From Janibacter cremeus (GTDB lineage Bacteria > Actinomycetota > Actinomycetes > Actinomycetales > Dermatophilaceae), in the NCBI RefSeq assembly GCF_013409205.1, contig NZ_JACCAE010000001.1, positions 1,178,001-1,242,000 on the forward strand: a stretch of DNA of 64,000 nt, read 5' to 3'. This document shows, piece by piece, positions 16,803 through 24,359 of the stretch (the stretch's first letter is position 1; every line of letters begins with the position of its first letter). The translations under genes were made by a program, and so were the position numbers. The notes beneath the pieces are model-generated. The model saw nothing but the letters and a program-made list of their open reading frames with translations, did not search any database and was not told the origin of the DNA.

Positions 16803-18385
16803 CGGGTCACCACCGCGGCCAGGGCGGGCTCGGTGACGACGAGCACGAGCACCGGCGCGATGCCGAGGACGAGGACGGCGAGGGCGAGGACGGCGCCGGG
16901 GACGGACTCGGCCCGACTGAGCTCGCCGTGCTGACCGGCACCTGCGATGTCGGACTCGGCGACGGGCAGGGCACGTGTCCGCGCCGGACCACCGGACTCC
17001 ACGTCGGACCGCGTGGCAGGCCCGGCATCGGTCTCCGGTCCGGTCGGCGCCTCGGGATACCCCTCACCGAGCCAGACGAGACGGGCCACCCGCAGGGCGT
17101 AGGCGGCGGCGAGTACCGCGCCGACCGCGGCGACCGCGGCACAGGCTGCGAAGAGTGCGGTGGAACGTCCGGCGCCCGGGTTCATCGCGGCGATGATGGC
17201 CGGGTACTCACCCCAGAAGCCGGCCAGACCCGGCAGACCGAGGCCGGCGGCCAGACCGGTGAGCAGGAGCAACCCGGTCCGGGGTGCGTGCTCGCGCAGC
17301 GCCGGGCGCGGGATGCGCAGGTCGTCACCGCCCCAGCGGTGCTTCAGCCCCCCGACGACGAGGAAGAGCAGCGCCGAGATCAAGCCGTGGGCAAGGTTGC
17401 CGTACAACGCGGCAGTCACGCCGGTGGCCGTCCCGGTGGCCAGGGCGAGGGCGACGAAGCCCATGTGGGCGATCGACGACCAGGCGATCAGGCGCTTCAG
17501 CTCCCGCTCGACGAGGCAGACGAGACCGCCCCAGACGATGCCGATGACCCCGCAGACCGCGAGCACGGGGGCGATGCGGGCGAAGCCGTCGGGCACCGTC
17601 GCCAGGGGCAGTCGGACGAGCCCGTAGGTCCCCATCTTCAGCAGCACCGCGGCGAGCAGCATCGAGCCCGCCGTCGGGGCGGTGGTGTGGGCCAGCGGCA
17701 GCCACGAGTGCAGCGGCCACACGGGGATCTTGACCGCCAGGCCGAGGGTGAGCAGGACGGCGATGACCAGCTGCGGGCCGGCGTCGAGCCCGTCGCCCCG
17801 GGCGGCGCCGAGGGCAGCGAGGTCGGCGGTGCCGGCCCGGGCGACGAGCAGCAGCACACCGAGGAGCATGAGCGTGGATCCGGTCCCGGTGTAGAGGACG
17901 AAGCGCGCGCCCGCCTCCCGCCGGGCCTGCGGGTCGCGCTCGTCGCCGAAGCGGGTGATGAGCACCCACACCGGCACGAGAACGAACTCGAAGGCGACGA
18001 CGAAGAGGAGGGCGTCCTTGGCGGCGAAGGTCGCCACGGCACCGGCGAGGGTGAGCATGATGCACCCGACGAAGGTCGACGCACTGCCACTGCGGGGCCT
18101 CTCGGCGAGGGTGGTCACGCACGCGGCTGCGGTGACCAGCGCCGCCAGCACGGCCAGGGGAGCGCTGATGCCGTCGAGACCGAGGTGCAGTCGCAGGCCG
18201 AGGGCAGGCAGCCAGGCGATGTCGACGACGGCGTCGGTGGTCCAGGCGACGGCGACGAGGACGAGCGTCACGAGCGACGCCCCGATCCCGGTCCCGGCGG
18301 CGGCGGTGCGGGTGGGCATCTGCCTTCCGCCGCCGAGCAGGACGACGCCCGTGAGCAGCGGGAGGGCGCAGGCCAGTGCGATCAC
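16799..18385 (-). CDS. nuoM: NADH-quinone oxidoreductase subunit M, cluster 1
   Basis: A 528-aa antiporter-like membrane subunit. The TM5 glutamate (FVVAFEFVLVPVWVLITRFG), the TM7 lysine (GLAVKIPVWPLHSWLP) and the following HTTAPTAGSMLLAAVLLKMG segment match NuoM. The start is GTG at 18385, overlapping the nuoL stop by 4 bp (GTGA); its own stop overlaps the nuoN start in the same way. Membrane-arm residues needed for proton transfer look intact. The C-terminal third contains a polar linker (about residues 440-490) before the final transmembrane helix. Confidence 0.94.
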   Translation of the reverse strand: MIALACALPLLTGVVLLGGGRQMPTRTAAAGTGIGASLVTLVLVAVAWTTDAVVDIAWLPALGLRLHLGLDGISAPLAVLAALVTAAACVTTLAERPRSGSASTFVGCIMLTLAGAVATFAAKDALLFVVAFEFVLVPVWVLITRFGDERDPQARREAGARFVLYTGTGSTLMLLGVLLLVARAGTADLAALGAARGDGLDAGPQLVIAVLLTLGLAVKIPVWPLHSWLPLAHTTAPTAGSMLLAAVLLKMGTYGLVRLPLATVPDGFARIAPVLAVCGVIGIVWGGLVCLVERELKRLIAWSSIAHMGFVALALATGTATGVTAALYGNLAHGLISALLFLVVGGLKHRWGGDDLRIPRPALREHAPRTGLLLLTGLAAGLGLPGLAGFWGEYPAIIAAMNPGAGRSTALFAACAAVAAVGAVLAAAYALRVARLVWLGEGYPEAPTGPETDAGPATRSDVESGGPARTRALPVAESDIAGAGQHGELSRAESVPGAVLALAVLVLGIAPVLVLVVTEPALAAVVTR

Positions 18386-20250
18386 GAGGTCCCCCCGACG
18401 GCGAGGACGCCGATGCCGACGACGAGCAGCACGCCGACCCCGAGGAGGGCCAGGGCGGAGGTGGGGCGCGAGCGAGCGTGCGCGCGGGTGCCGACCTCAC
18501 CCAGCCCGAGCACTCCCGAGGCAACGGCGCGCACGTAGCTGTCGATGACCTCCCGATCGAGGAAGGCCACGAAGTGGGCCAGGGCGAGCACCGGTCGCAC
18601 GACGAGCACCTGCTGCAGCCGGCCCACGTGCAGCCCCTGCCCCACGAGGGTCCCGAGGCGCCCCTCGACCAGTCGGGCCTGCACGCCGCTGATGTCGAGC
18701 AGGTAGCCGACCGCGATGCCGAGAAGGACCAGCGCGAGGACGCCGATGAAGAGCGGGAGCGGGACCTCGCCCGCCAGCGGCAGACGCACGCCCAGCACGA
18801 TCGCACCGAGGATGCTGACGACCGCCAGGACGACGAGGACGCCGGCGACGGCGCCGGGCATGACCGCCCGGGCACGGACGGCACGGGGGCCGCCCCTCCC
18901 AACACCTCGGACGGCCACGAGCAGCGCCCGCGTCGCGTAGGCGGCGGTGACCACGGCGGTCACCAGCAGGCTGGTCAGGACGAGGTCGCTCACCCCGCCG
19001 CGCGCGTCGGAGTCCTGGGCGACCGCGGCGATGACGTGCTCCTTGGTGACGCCGCCGAGCACGAGCGGCACACCCGCGAGGGAGACGAGGCCGGCGACCC
19101 ACGCGACGAGCGCCACGCGGTGGGTGCGGGCGCTGCCGACGAGAGCGTCCCAGCGGGTCGATCCGCCGGTCGCGGCGAGCCAGCCGATGGTCAGGAAGAG
19201 CAGGGCCTTGAAGATCGCGTGCCCGTAGAGGTGACCGAGGGCGCTGCCGACCGCGGGTCCGGACCCGGCGGCGGCGAGCGGGGCGAGCATCACACCGATC
19301 TGGCTGATCGTCGACCAGGCGAGCAGGCGCTTGAAGTCCGGCTCGACCAGGGCGAGCAGCGCGGCGAGGAGCATCGTCACCGCGACGGAGACGCCCAGGA
19401 CCGCGCGGGCCGCGTCGGCCTGCACGAGCACCGGGAAGAGCTGCCCCAGCACGACGGTGCCGGCGGCGACCATCGTCGCGGCGTGGATCAGGGCGGAGGC
19501 CGGCGTGGGGCCCGCCATCGCGTCAAGCAGCCAGTCGTGGAAGGGCAGCTGGGCGGACTTGCCCAAGACACCGATGACGATCAGGACGAGCGCGGTCGAG
19601 CGCAGCGTCGGGTCGCCGGCGGAGGTCCAGTACTCGACGACCTCCGCACGGCCGGTGGTGCCGGCGCCGGCGATGAGCACGGCCATGCCGAGGAGGAGGC
19701 CGGTGTCGGCGGTACGCGTGACCATGAACGCGGTGTGCGCGGCCCGACGGGGCGCGGGTCGTCGCGACCAGTGGCCGATGAGCAGGTAGGAGCACCACCC
19801 CATGACCTCCCACCCGACGATCGTCAGGACGAGGTCCGAGGAGAGGACGACGAGGCTCATCGCCCCGGCGAAGAGCGCGGTGGTCGCGTGGAAGACCCCG
19901 CGCCGGTCGTCGTCGGCGAGGAACCACGCCGAGTACGTCTGCACGGCCGCGACGACGAGGGAGACCGTCAGGACGAGGAAGACGCTCGTGCTCGACAGAC
20001 CCAGGGTGAGCGGCAGGTCGACCCCGCCGATCGCCAGATCCTGCCCGGTGGCACGGCCGTCGGCGAAGGGGTCCCCGGCCGGCCCCGCGCCGGCGCCGGC
20101 GAGCGCGACGACCGAGACGACGAGGGAGGCCACGGACCCGAGGATCGCGACCAGGCCGGCGAGGGTCGCGTACCGCGCCAGGCCGAGGACGAGGGCGGCG
20201 GTGCCTGCGGGGAGGGCGATGAGCAGCACGGCCGTCGTCGTCGCGGTCAC
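18382..20250 (-). CDS. nuoL: NADH-quinone oxidoreductase subunit L, cluster 1
   Basis: A 622-aa distal antiporter-like subunit with the lateral helix. TM5 Glu is in VGWEVMGWCSYLLIGHW and the TM7 Lys in GKSAQLPFHDWLLDAMAGPT, both canonical. The GTG start at 20250 (VTATTTAVLLIALPAG) overlaps the nuoK stop by 4 bp; longer in-frame starts would add an Arg-rich tail with no membrane character. The C-terminal part after about residue 480 includes the long amphipathic helix and a final membrane segment. Confidence 0.93.
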   Translation of the reverse strand: MTATTTAVLLIALPAGTAALVLGLARYATLAGLVAILGSVASLVVSVVALAGAGAGPAGDPFADGRATGQDLAIGGVDLPLTLGLSSTSVFLVLTVSLVVAAVQTYSAWFLADDDRRGVFHATTALFAGAMSLVVLSSDLVLTIVGWEVMGWCSYLLIGHWSRRPAPRRAAHTAFMVTRTADTGLLLGMAVLIAGAGTTGRAEVVEYWTSAGDPTLRSTALVLIVIGVLGKSAQLPFHDWLLDAMAGPTPASALIHAATMVAAGTVVLGQLFPVLVQADAARAVLGVSVAVTMLLAALLALVEPDFKRLLAWSTISQIGVMLAPLAAAGSGPAVGSALGHLYGHAIFKALLFLTIGWLAATGGSTRWDALVGSARTHRVALVAWVAGLVSLAGVPLVLGGVTKEHVIAAVAQDSDARGGVSDLVLTSLLVTAVVTAAYATRALLVAVRGVGRGGPRAVRARAVMPGAVAGVLVVLAVVSILGAIVLGVRLPLAGEVPLPLFIGVLALVLLGIAVGYLLDISGVQARLVEGRLGTLVGQGLHVGRLQQVLVVRPVLALAHFVAFLDREVIDSYVRAVASGVLGLGEVGTRAHARSRPTSALALLGVGVLLVVGIGVLAVGGTS

Positions 20251-20546
20251 AGGGCGTCCTCGGCGAGGTCGATGCTGCCGCGGCGCCGGTAGGCCGCGAC
20301 GACGACGGCCAGCGCGATGACCACCTCGGCGGCGGCGATGGTGATGACGAAGAGGGCGAGCACCTGACCGGCCCACACCTCGTCACGACCGAGCGCCCCG
20401 GCGGTGACGAGCAGCAGGCTGCCTCCGGCGATGAGCAGCTCGGTGCCGACGAGGACGAGGACGGCGTTGCGGCGGGCGAGGATCCCGTAGAGCCCCAGGC
20501 CGACGAGGACGCTGGCGAGCAGGTACGGGCCGGCGGCGTGGATCAT
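20247..20546 (-). CDS. nuoK: NADH-quinone oxidoreductase subunit K, cluster 1
   Basis: A 99-aa membrane subunit of normal length with three transmembrane helices. The conserved membrane glutamates are present: GTELLIAGGSLLLVT (TM2) and AAAEVVIALAVVV (TM3). The ATG at 20546 overlaps the nuoJ stop (ATGA), and its own stop overlaps the nuoL GTG. Confidence 0.95.
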   Translation of the reverse strand: MIHAAGPYLLASVLVGLGLYGILARRNAVLVLVGTELLIAGGSLLLVTAGALGRDEVWAGQVLALFVITIAAAEVVIALAVVVAAYRRRGSIDLAEDAL

Positions 20547-21076
20547 GGCCGCGCCTCCCCCTTCGCCGGTTGCTCGCCCGCCTGCTCCCCGGTGAGGCCC
20601 GAGACGGCGAAGGCGCCGACGAGGGCAGCCAGGAGGAGCAGCGACAGCAGCTCGAAGGGCCACACCCAGGTGGAGAAGATCTGCCGGCCGAGCTCGGCGG
20701 TGCCACCGGGCCGGACCTCGACACGGGCGGCCGTCGGCAGCAGGACCGCGGCGACCAGCCCGCCGGTCCCGGCCCCGACGAGGGCCGCGAGCGCCCGGTG
20801 CCCGCGGGAGGTGGAGTGCTCGGCCCGCGGGCCGATCGGTGCCCGGGTGAGCATCAGCGCGACGATCACGAGGACGACCACCGCTCCGACGTACACGAGC
20901 ACCTGGACCAGGGCGACGAGCTCGGCGCCGAGGACGAGGTAGCAGCCGGCGAGGCCGAGCAGCGCGACGACGAGCCAGAGTGCGGAGTGGACGACCTGGC
21001 GGGTCGTCACCGCGATCGCACCTGCAGCGGCGGTGATCAGACCCGTGGCGGCGAAGGCGAGATCGAGACCCGTCAC
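20543..21076 (-). CDS. nuoJ: NADH-quinone oxidoreductase subunit J, cluster 1
   Basis: A 177-aa five-helix membrane subunit. The region around TM3 ([20 protein letters not shown]) is the conserved NuoJ signature, including the pi-bulge helix that couples quinone chemistry to proton pumping. The GTG start at 21076 overlaps the nuoI stop (GTGA). The C-terminal tail is short, compared with the 100-residue tail of the cluster 2 copy. Confidence 0.92.
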   Translation of the reverse strand: MTGLDLAFAATGLITAAAGAIAVTTRQVVHSALWLVVALLGLAGCYLVLGAELVALVQVLVYVGAVVVLVIVALMLTRAPIGPRAEHSTSRGHRALAALVGAGTGGLVAAVLLPTAARVEVRPGGTAELGRQIFSTWVWPFELLSLLLLAALVGAFAVSGLTGEQAGEQPAKGEARP

Positions 21077-21621
21077 GTGCGACCCCGACGCGTGGGGCGG
21101 TTGGCGGCGGTCACCTCGGGTGCGTCCGCAGCGGCAGGGTCGAGCTCCGGTGGGGCCGGGACCTCCTCGACCCACTGCCCGAGCCGGTCCTTCTCGTGGA
21201 GCAGGTCGCGGATGTCGGTCTCGGCGTACTCGAACTGCGGGCTCCAGAAGAGGGCGTCGAAGGGGCAGACCTCGACGCAGATGCCGCAGTACATGCACAG
21301 CGAGAAGTCGATGGAGAAGTTGTCGAGGACGTTGCGCTGACGGGTGCGTCCCCCCTCTGTCGTCGGCGGGACCTCTTCCTTGTGCGACTCGATGTAGATG
21401 CACCAGTCGGGGCACTCGCGGGCACAGAGCATGCACGAGGTGCAGTTGTTGTCGATGAGCGCGATGACCCCGCGCGATCGCGCGGGCAGCTCCGGCGCGA
21501 CGTCGGGGTACTCGGCGGTGTGCGGTGGCCTGACCAGCTGCTTCGCGGTCGCGGCCATCCCGGAGACCAGCCCCGGGACGAAGCCGCCCCCTCTGCTGTC
21601 CATGTGCTCGTGCCGGGTCAT
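21073..21621 (-). CDS. nuoI: NADH-quinone oxidoreductase subunit I, cluster 1
   Basis: A 182-aa peripheral-arm subunit carrying two 4Fe-4S clusters (N6a, N6b), seen as [12 protein letters not shown] and [16 protein letters not shown]. These clusters hand electrons to NuoB. The ATG at 21621 overlaps the nuoH stop by 4 bp. All eight cysteines are intact, so this subunit should be redox competent even though its cluster lacks NuoD. Confidence 0.95.
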   Translation of the reverse strand: MTRHEHMDSRGGGFVPGLVSGMAATAKQLVRPPHTAEYPDVAPELPARSRGVIALIDNNCTSCMLCARECPDWCIYIESHKEEVPPTTEGGRTRQRNVLDNFSIDFSLCMYCGICVEVCPFDALFWSPQFEYAETDIRDLLHEKDRLGQWVEEVPAPPELDPAAADAPEVTAANRPTRRGRT

Positions 21622-22574
21622 CCGACGATCACCACTCCTACGGCAGTCAGTGCGATCTGGGCCAGGGCGAGCGGGACGAGGACCGTCCACGCCAGGCGTT
21701 GGAGCTGGTCCTCGCGCAGCCGCGGCCACGAGACCCGCATCCAGATGATGAGCAGGACGACGAGCGATCCCTTGAGCAGGGTCCACAGCCAGCCGAGGTG
21801 CTCGGCGAGGGGGCCCTGCCACCCACCGAGCCAGAGGATGCCGAAGAGCAGCCCCATGACGACCATGCCGGCGTACTCGGCGAGCATGAAGAAGGCGAAG
21901 CGCAGCCCGGTGTACTCCGTCAGCGGGCCCATGACGACCTCGCTGTCGGCGATCGGGGCGTCGAAGGGGGGTCGCTGCAGCTCCGCGGTGGCGGCCACGA
22001 CGAAGACGATGCCCCCGGGTAGCTGCCACAGCAGCCACCACGGGGACCAGGCCTCGACGACGGCGGCCAGGGACAGGGTGCCGGCGGCCATGGCGATCGA
22101 GGCCACGGACAGCACGAGCGGAAGCTCGTAGGCGAGCAGCTGTGCGGCGGCGCGCATCCCCCCGATGAGCGCGTACTTGTTGGCGCTGGCCCAGCCGGCG
22201 ACGAGGGTCCCGAGGACGCCGACCCCGATGACGGCGAGGACGAGCAGCAGGCTCGCCGGGACCTCGGCCGCGACGACGCCGGGGTGGATCGGCAGCAGGG
22301 CCATGGCCACGACGTAGGGGATGAGGGCGATCGCCGGGGCGAGGCGGAAGATGCGCTGGTCCGCCGCCGCGGGGGTGATGTCCTCCTTCTGGACGAACTT
22401 CACCCCGTCGGCGACGAGCTGCGCCCAGCCGTGGAAGCCACCGGCGTACATCGGGCCCAGGCGCCCCTGCATGTGCGCCATGACCTTGTGCTCGGTCTGG
22501 CCGGCGACCAGCGGGAGGACGAGGACGGCCGCGAGCGCGGCGAGGGAGCGCAGGGTGATCTCGAGCAGGCTCAC
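21618..22574 (-). CDS. nuoH: NADH-quinone oxidoreductase subunit H, cluster 1
   Basis: A 318-aa membrane subunit that forms the quinone-chamber entrance. Family hallmarks: the quinone-site loop [20 protein letters not shown], the segment FVQKEDITP, the acidic loop [20 protein letters not shown] and [17 protein letters not shown]. The start is GTG with GGGGAG upstream. Unlike the other genes of this cluster it is not coupled to its upstream neighbour: 166 bp of repeat DNA separate it from nuoC, where nuoD would be expected. The protein is shorter than the 467-aa cluster 2 copy, which has a long C-terminal tail. Confidence 0.94.
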   Translation of the reverse strand: MSLLEITLRSLAALAAVLVLPLVAGQTEHKVMAHMQGRLGPMYAGGFHGWAQLVADGVKFVQKEDITPAAADQRIFRLAPAIALIPYVVAMALLPIHPGVVAAEVPASLLLVLAVIGVGVLGTLVAGWASANKYALIGGMRAAAQLLAYELPLVLSVASIAMAAGTLSLAAVVEAWSPWWLLWQLPGGIVFVVAATAELQRPPFDAPIADSEVVMGPLTEYTGLRFAFFMLAEYAGMVVMGLLFGILWLGGWQGPLAEHLGWLWTLLKGSLVVLLIIWMRVSWPRLREDQLQRLAWTVLVPLALAQIALTAVGVVIVG

Positions 22575-22592
22575 CGCGACTCCCCGCCTGTG

Positions 22593-22671
22593 GTTTCGAG
22601 GGTCAGCCGCGGACGGCCTCCCGCCTCAACCACCGGGACGCTGGCTGAGGTGCGACGAAGGAGCCTCGAAG
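22593..22671. repeat. Dispersed repeat unit at the position expected for nuoD
   Basis: A 79-bp unit running from GTTTCGAGGGTC (22593) through GCCGCGGACGGC and CGCCTCAACCACCGG to GAGCCTCGAAG (22671), with inverted ends TTCGAGG(G/C)TC and GAGCCTCGAA. It is a close relative of the repeat at 16283-16429 in nuoN. It lies between the stop of nuoC and the GTG of nuoH. It has no coding capacity and no transposase, so it is a REP- or MITE-like element. Confidence 0.85.
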
Positions 22672-22760
22672 CCACCTCACGCATCGCGCTCACCCGCCGG
22701 GACGCTGGCTGAGGTGCGACGAAGGAGCCTCGAAGCCACCTCACGCATCGCGCTCACCCG
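22633..22760. repeat. Perfect 64-bp tandem duplication overlapping the nuoC 3' end
   Basis: Positions 22633-22696 and 22697-22760 are identical. Each copy holds the GACGAAGGAGCCTCGAAG end of the dispersed repeat plus the last codons and stop of nuoC (TCACGCATCGCGCTCACCCG on the plus strand). The real nuoC ends in the copy at 22697-22760; the other copy is a non-coding echo of that terminus. Perfect identity points to a recent event. Confidence 0.95.
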
Positions 22761-23295
22761 CCGGACGAGGGCCCCAGTCGGGTCCCGGGACGCCGGGCGC
22801 GGAGACGCGACGACGGCCGGGCGACCGCTTCGTCGTGCCGGAGTGGCCCTCCCCCGGCTCCTTGCCGCCGGGCCACGGCTTGGTCGCCCGCGCGGCGAGG
22901 ACGAAGGACTTGCGCAGGGGCGTGCCCTCGAACCCGTCCGGCAGCAGCAGGGGCCGCAGACCCAGCCCGGTGCCGTCGTCGAAGCCGGTGAACTCCTGCC
23001 CGAACATCTCGTGCGTCTCGCGCTCGTGCCAGGCTGCCCCGCCGAAGACGCCGGTCAGGCTGGCCAGCGGCGCCCCGACCGGGACGCGGGTGCGCAGCAG
23101 CAGTGTGCGCAGGTCCCGCTCCGGCCCCGGATGCGGGTCGAGCAGGTGGCAGAGGACGTCGAGGCCGGGGTCCACCTCGCGGTCGCTCTCGTCGACGGCG
23201 GAGAGCCAGTCGAAGAAGGTGTACCCGCTCTCCCGGGCGTCGCGCACTGCGCGGACCCACTCCTGCGGGGCGATGGTCAGCTGCTCCCGGGGCAC
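22741..23295 (-). CDS. nuoC: NADH-quinone oxidoreductase subunit C, cluster 1
   Basis: A 184-aa peripheral-arm subunit with the conserved core FFDWLSAVDE and WHERETHEMFGQEF. The last 50 or so residues are a basic, Pro/Gly-rich tail without family similarity; its final residues lie in the 64-bp tandem duplication. The start is GTG at 23295, 1 bp after the nuoB stop. NuoC normally binds NuoD tightly or is fused to it, and no nuoD follows here, which makes the partner of this protein an open question. Confidence 0.9.
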   Translation of the reverse strand: MPREQLTIAPQEWVRAVRDARESGYTFFDWLSAVDESDREVDPGLDVLCHLLDPHPGPERDLRTLLLRTRVPVGAPLASLTGVFGGAAWHERETHEMFGQEFTGFDDGTGLGLRPLLLPDGFEGTPLRKSFVLAARATKPWPGGKEPGEGHSGTTKRSPGRRRVSAPGVPGPDWGPRPAGERDA

Positions 23296-23296
23296 G

Positions 23297-23872
23297 TCAC
23301 TCCCCCTTCGTCGGGCGTCGCAGGAGGCCGCGCCGCACGGAGCCGGCGCTGACCGACCGGCCGCTGCGGGGCCGCCCCGGGGTCTCGGCAGCGATCTTGT
23401 CCTGCAGGACGATGATCCCGTGGAGCAGAGCCTCGGGCCGGGGCGGGCAGCCGGGGACGTAGACGTCGACGGGGATGAGCTGGTCGACGCCCTTGGTCAC
23501 CGAGTAGGAGTCCCAGTACGGGCCACCGGAGTTGGAGCAGGCGCCGAAGGAGATGACGTACTTCGGCTCGGGCATCTGGTCGTAGAGGCGGCGGATCGAG
23601 GGCGCCATCTTGTCGGTGACCGTGCCGGAGACGACCATGAGGTCGGCCTGCCGCGGGCCGGGGGCGAAGGGGATGACGCCGAGACGGATGAAGTCGTGCC
23701 GGGCCATCGACGCGGCGATGAACTCGATCGCGCAGCAGGCGAGCCCGAAGTTGAACACCCACAGGCTGTACCGACGGCCCCAGTTGAGGACGACCTTCAT
23801 GGGTCGGGGCGCGTGGGCGGCCGCGGGGCCCACCCGCGGCATCGGCAGATCGGTCGTCGTGCGTGGCGTCAT
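23297..23872 (-). CDS. nuoB: NADH-quinone oxidoreductase subunit B, cluster 1
   Basis: A 191-aa subunit carrying the terminal 4Fe-4S cluster N2 next to the quinone site. Cysteines are seen in [23 protein letters not shown] and [12 protein letters not shown], all intact. The start [10 protein letters not shown] at 23872 lies 4 bp after the nuoA stop; the frame is open a little further but overlaps nuoA. Compared with the cluster 2 copy it has an extra 20-residue N-terminus and a basic C-terminal tail. Confidence 0.95.
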   Translation of the reverse strand: MTPRTTTDLPMPRVGPAAAHAPRPMKVVLNWGRRYSLWVFNFGLACCAIEFIAASMARHDFIRLGVIPFAPGPRQADLMVVSGTVTDKMAPSIRRLYDQMPEPKYVISFGACSNSGGPYWDSYSVTKGVDQLIPVDVYVPGCPPRPEALLHGIIVLQDKIAAETPGRPRSGRSVSAGSVRRGLLRRPTKGE

Positions 23873-23876
23873 CGCG

Positions 23877-24233
23877 TCACGTCCATCGCAGCAGCCCACG
23901 ACGCAGCGCGTGGACGAGTCCGAGGAGGACGACGCCGATGAAGATCGCGACCTCGACCAGACTCGCGGGCCCCAGGTCGGTGCGCAGCACGAGCGCCCAC
24001 GGGAAGAGGTAGACGACGTCCACCGCGAAGATCACGTAGAGGAAGGCGTAGCCGAGGTAGCGCACCCGGGTCTGGGCCCAGTGCTCGCCGACCGGGTCGA
24101 CTCCGGACTCGTAGGTGGCCAACTTGGCCCGGCTCGGGTCCGACGGGGCGAGCAGCCGACGGGCCGTGTACCCCGCGACGACGAGGAGCACGCCGACGGC
24201 GAGGACCCCTGCGACGACGAGGTATCCATCCAT
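23877..24233 (-). CDS. nuoA: NADH-quinone oxidoreductase subunit A, cluster 1
   Basis: A 118-aa three-helix membrane subunit. The conserved loop [16 protein letters not shown], with Glu-Ser-Gly (this copy has Ser where many have Cys), and the TM2 acidic segment [21 protein letters not shown] are clear. It is the first gene of the ten-gene cluster nuoABCHIJKLMN and is divergent from the secreted peptidase gene across 126 bp, where the cluster promoter must lie. Confidence 0.94.
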   Translation of the reverse strand: MDGYLVVAGVLAVGVLLVVAGYTARRLLAPSDPSRAKLATYESGVDPVGEHWAQTRVRYLGYAFLYVIFAVDVVYLFPWALVLRTDLGPASLVEVAIFIGVVLLGLVHALRRGLLRWT

Positions 24234-24316
24234 CCCGCCAGCCTACTGTCGACACCGGTCAGGACATGGATGCCGCTCATCCTGCATATGACCGCAATCA
24301 CCATTACCCTCGGGCG

Positions 24317-24340
24317 CGGATGTGCAACGGGGCACATCCG
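24317..24340. promoter_or_regulatory. Perfect hairpin in the leader of the M28 peptidase gene
   Basis: CGGATGTGC (24317-24325) and GCACATCCG (24332-24340) form a 9-bp perfect stem around a 6-nt loop, 20 nt before the GTG start and just upstream of the GGGAGG ribosome binding site. It could be an operator in the divergent nuoA/peptidase promoter region, or an RNA hairpin affecting translation. Confidence 0.4.
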
Positions 24341-24359
24341 AAACTCTGGGAGGACACAC

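Noticed and set aside
18376..20292. Long plus-strand open frame (638 codons) opposite nuoL
   Set aside because: Composed of Asp/Glu/Arg/Gly runs with no domain; it is the antisense shadow of nuoL in high-GC DNA. The same applies to many other long frames, for example 14226-15539 and 24480-25760.
22575..22740. Frameshifted or hidden nuoD remnant
   Set aside because: The gap is only 166 bp, is explained fully by repeats, and no NuoD motif ([16 protein letters not shown]) appears in any frame.
22633..22760. CRISPR-like direct repeats
   Set aside because: Two adjacent copies without spacers, overlapping a gene end; a tandem duplication, and no cas genes.
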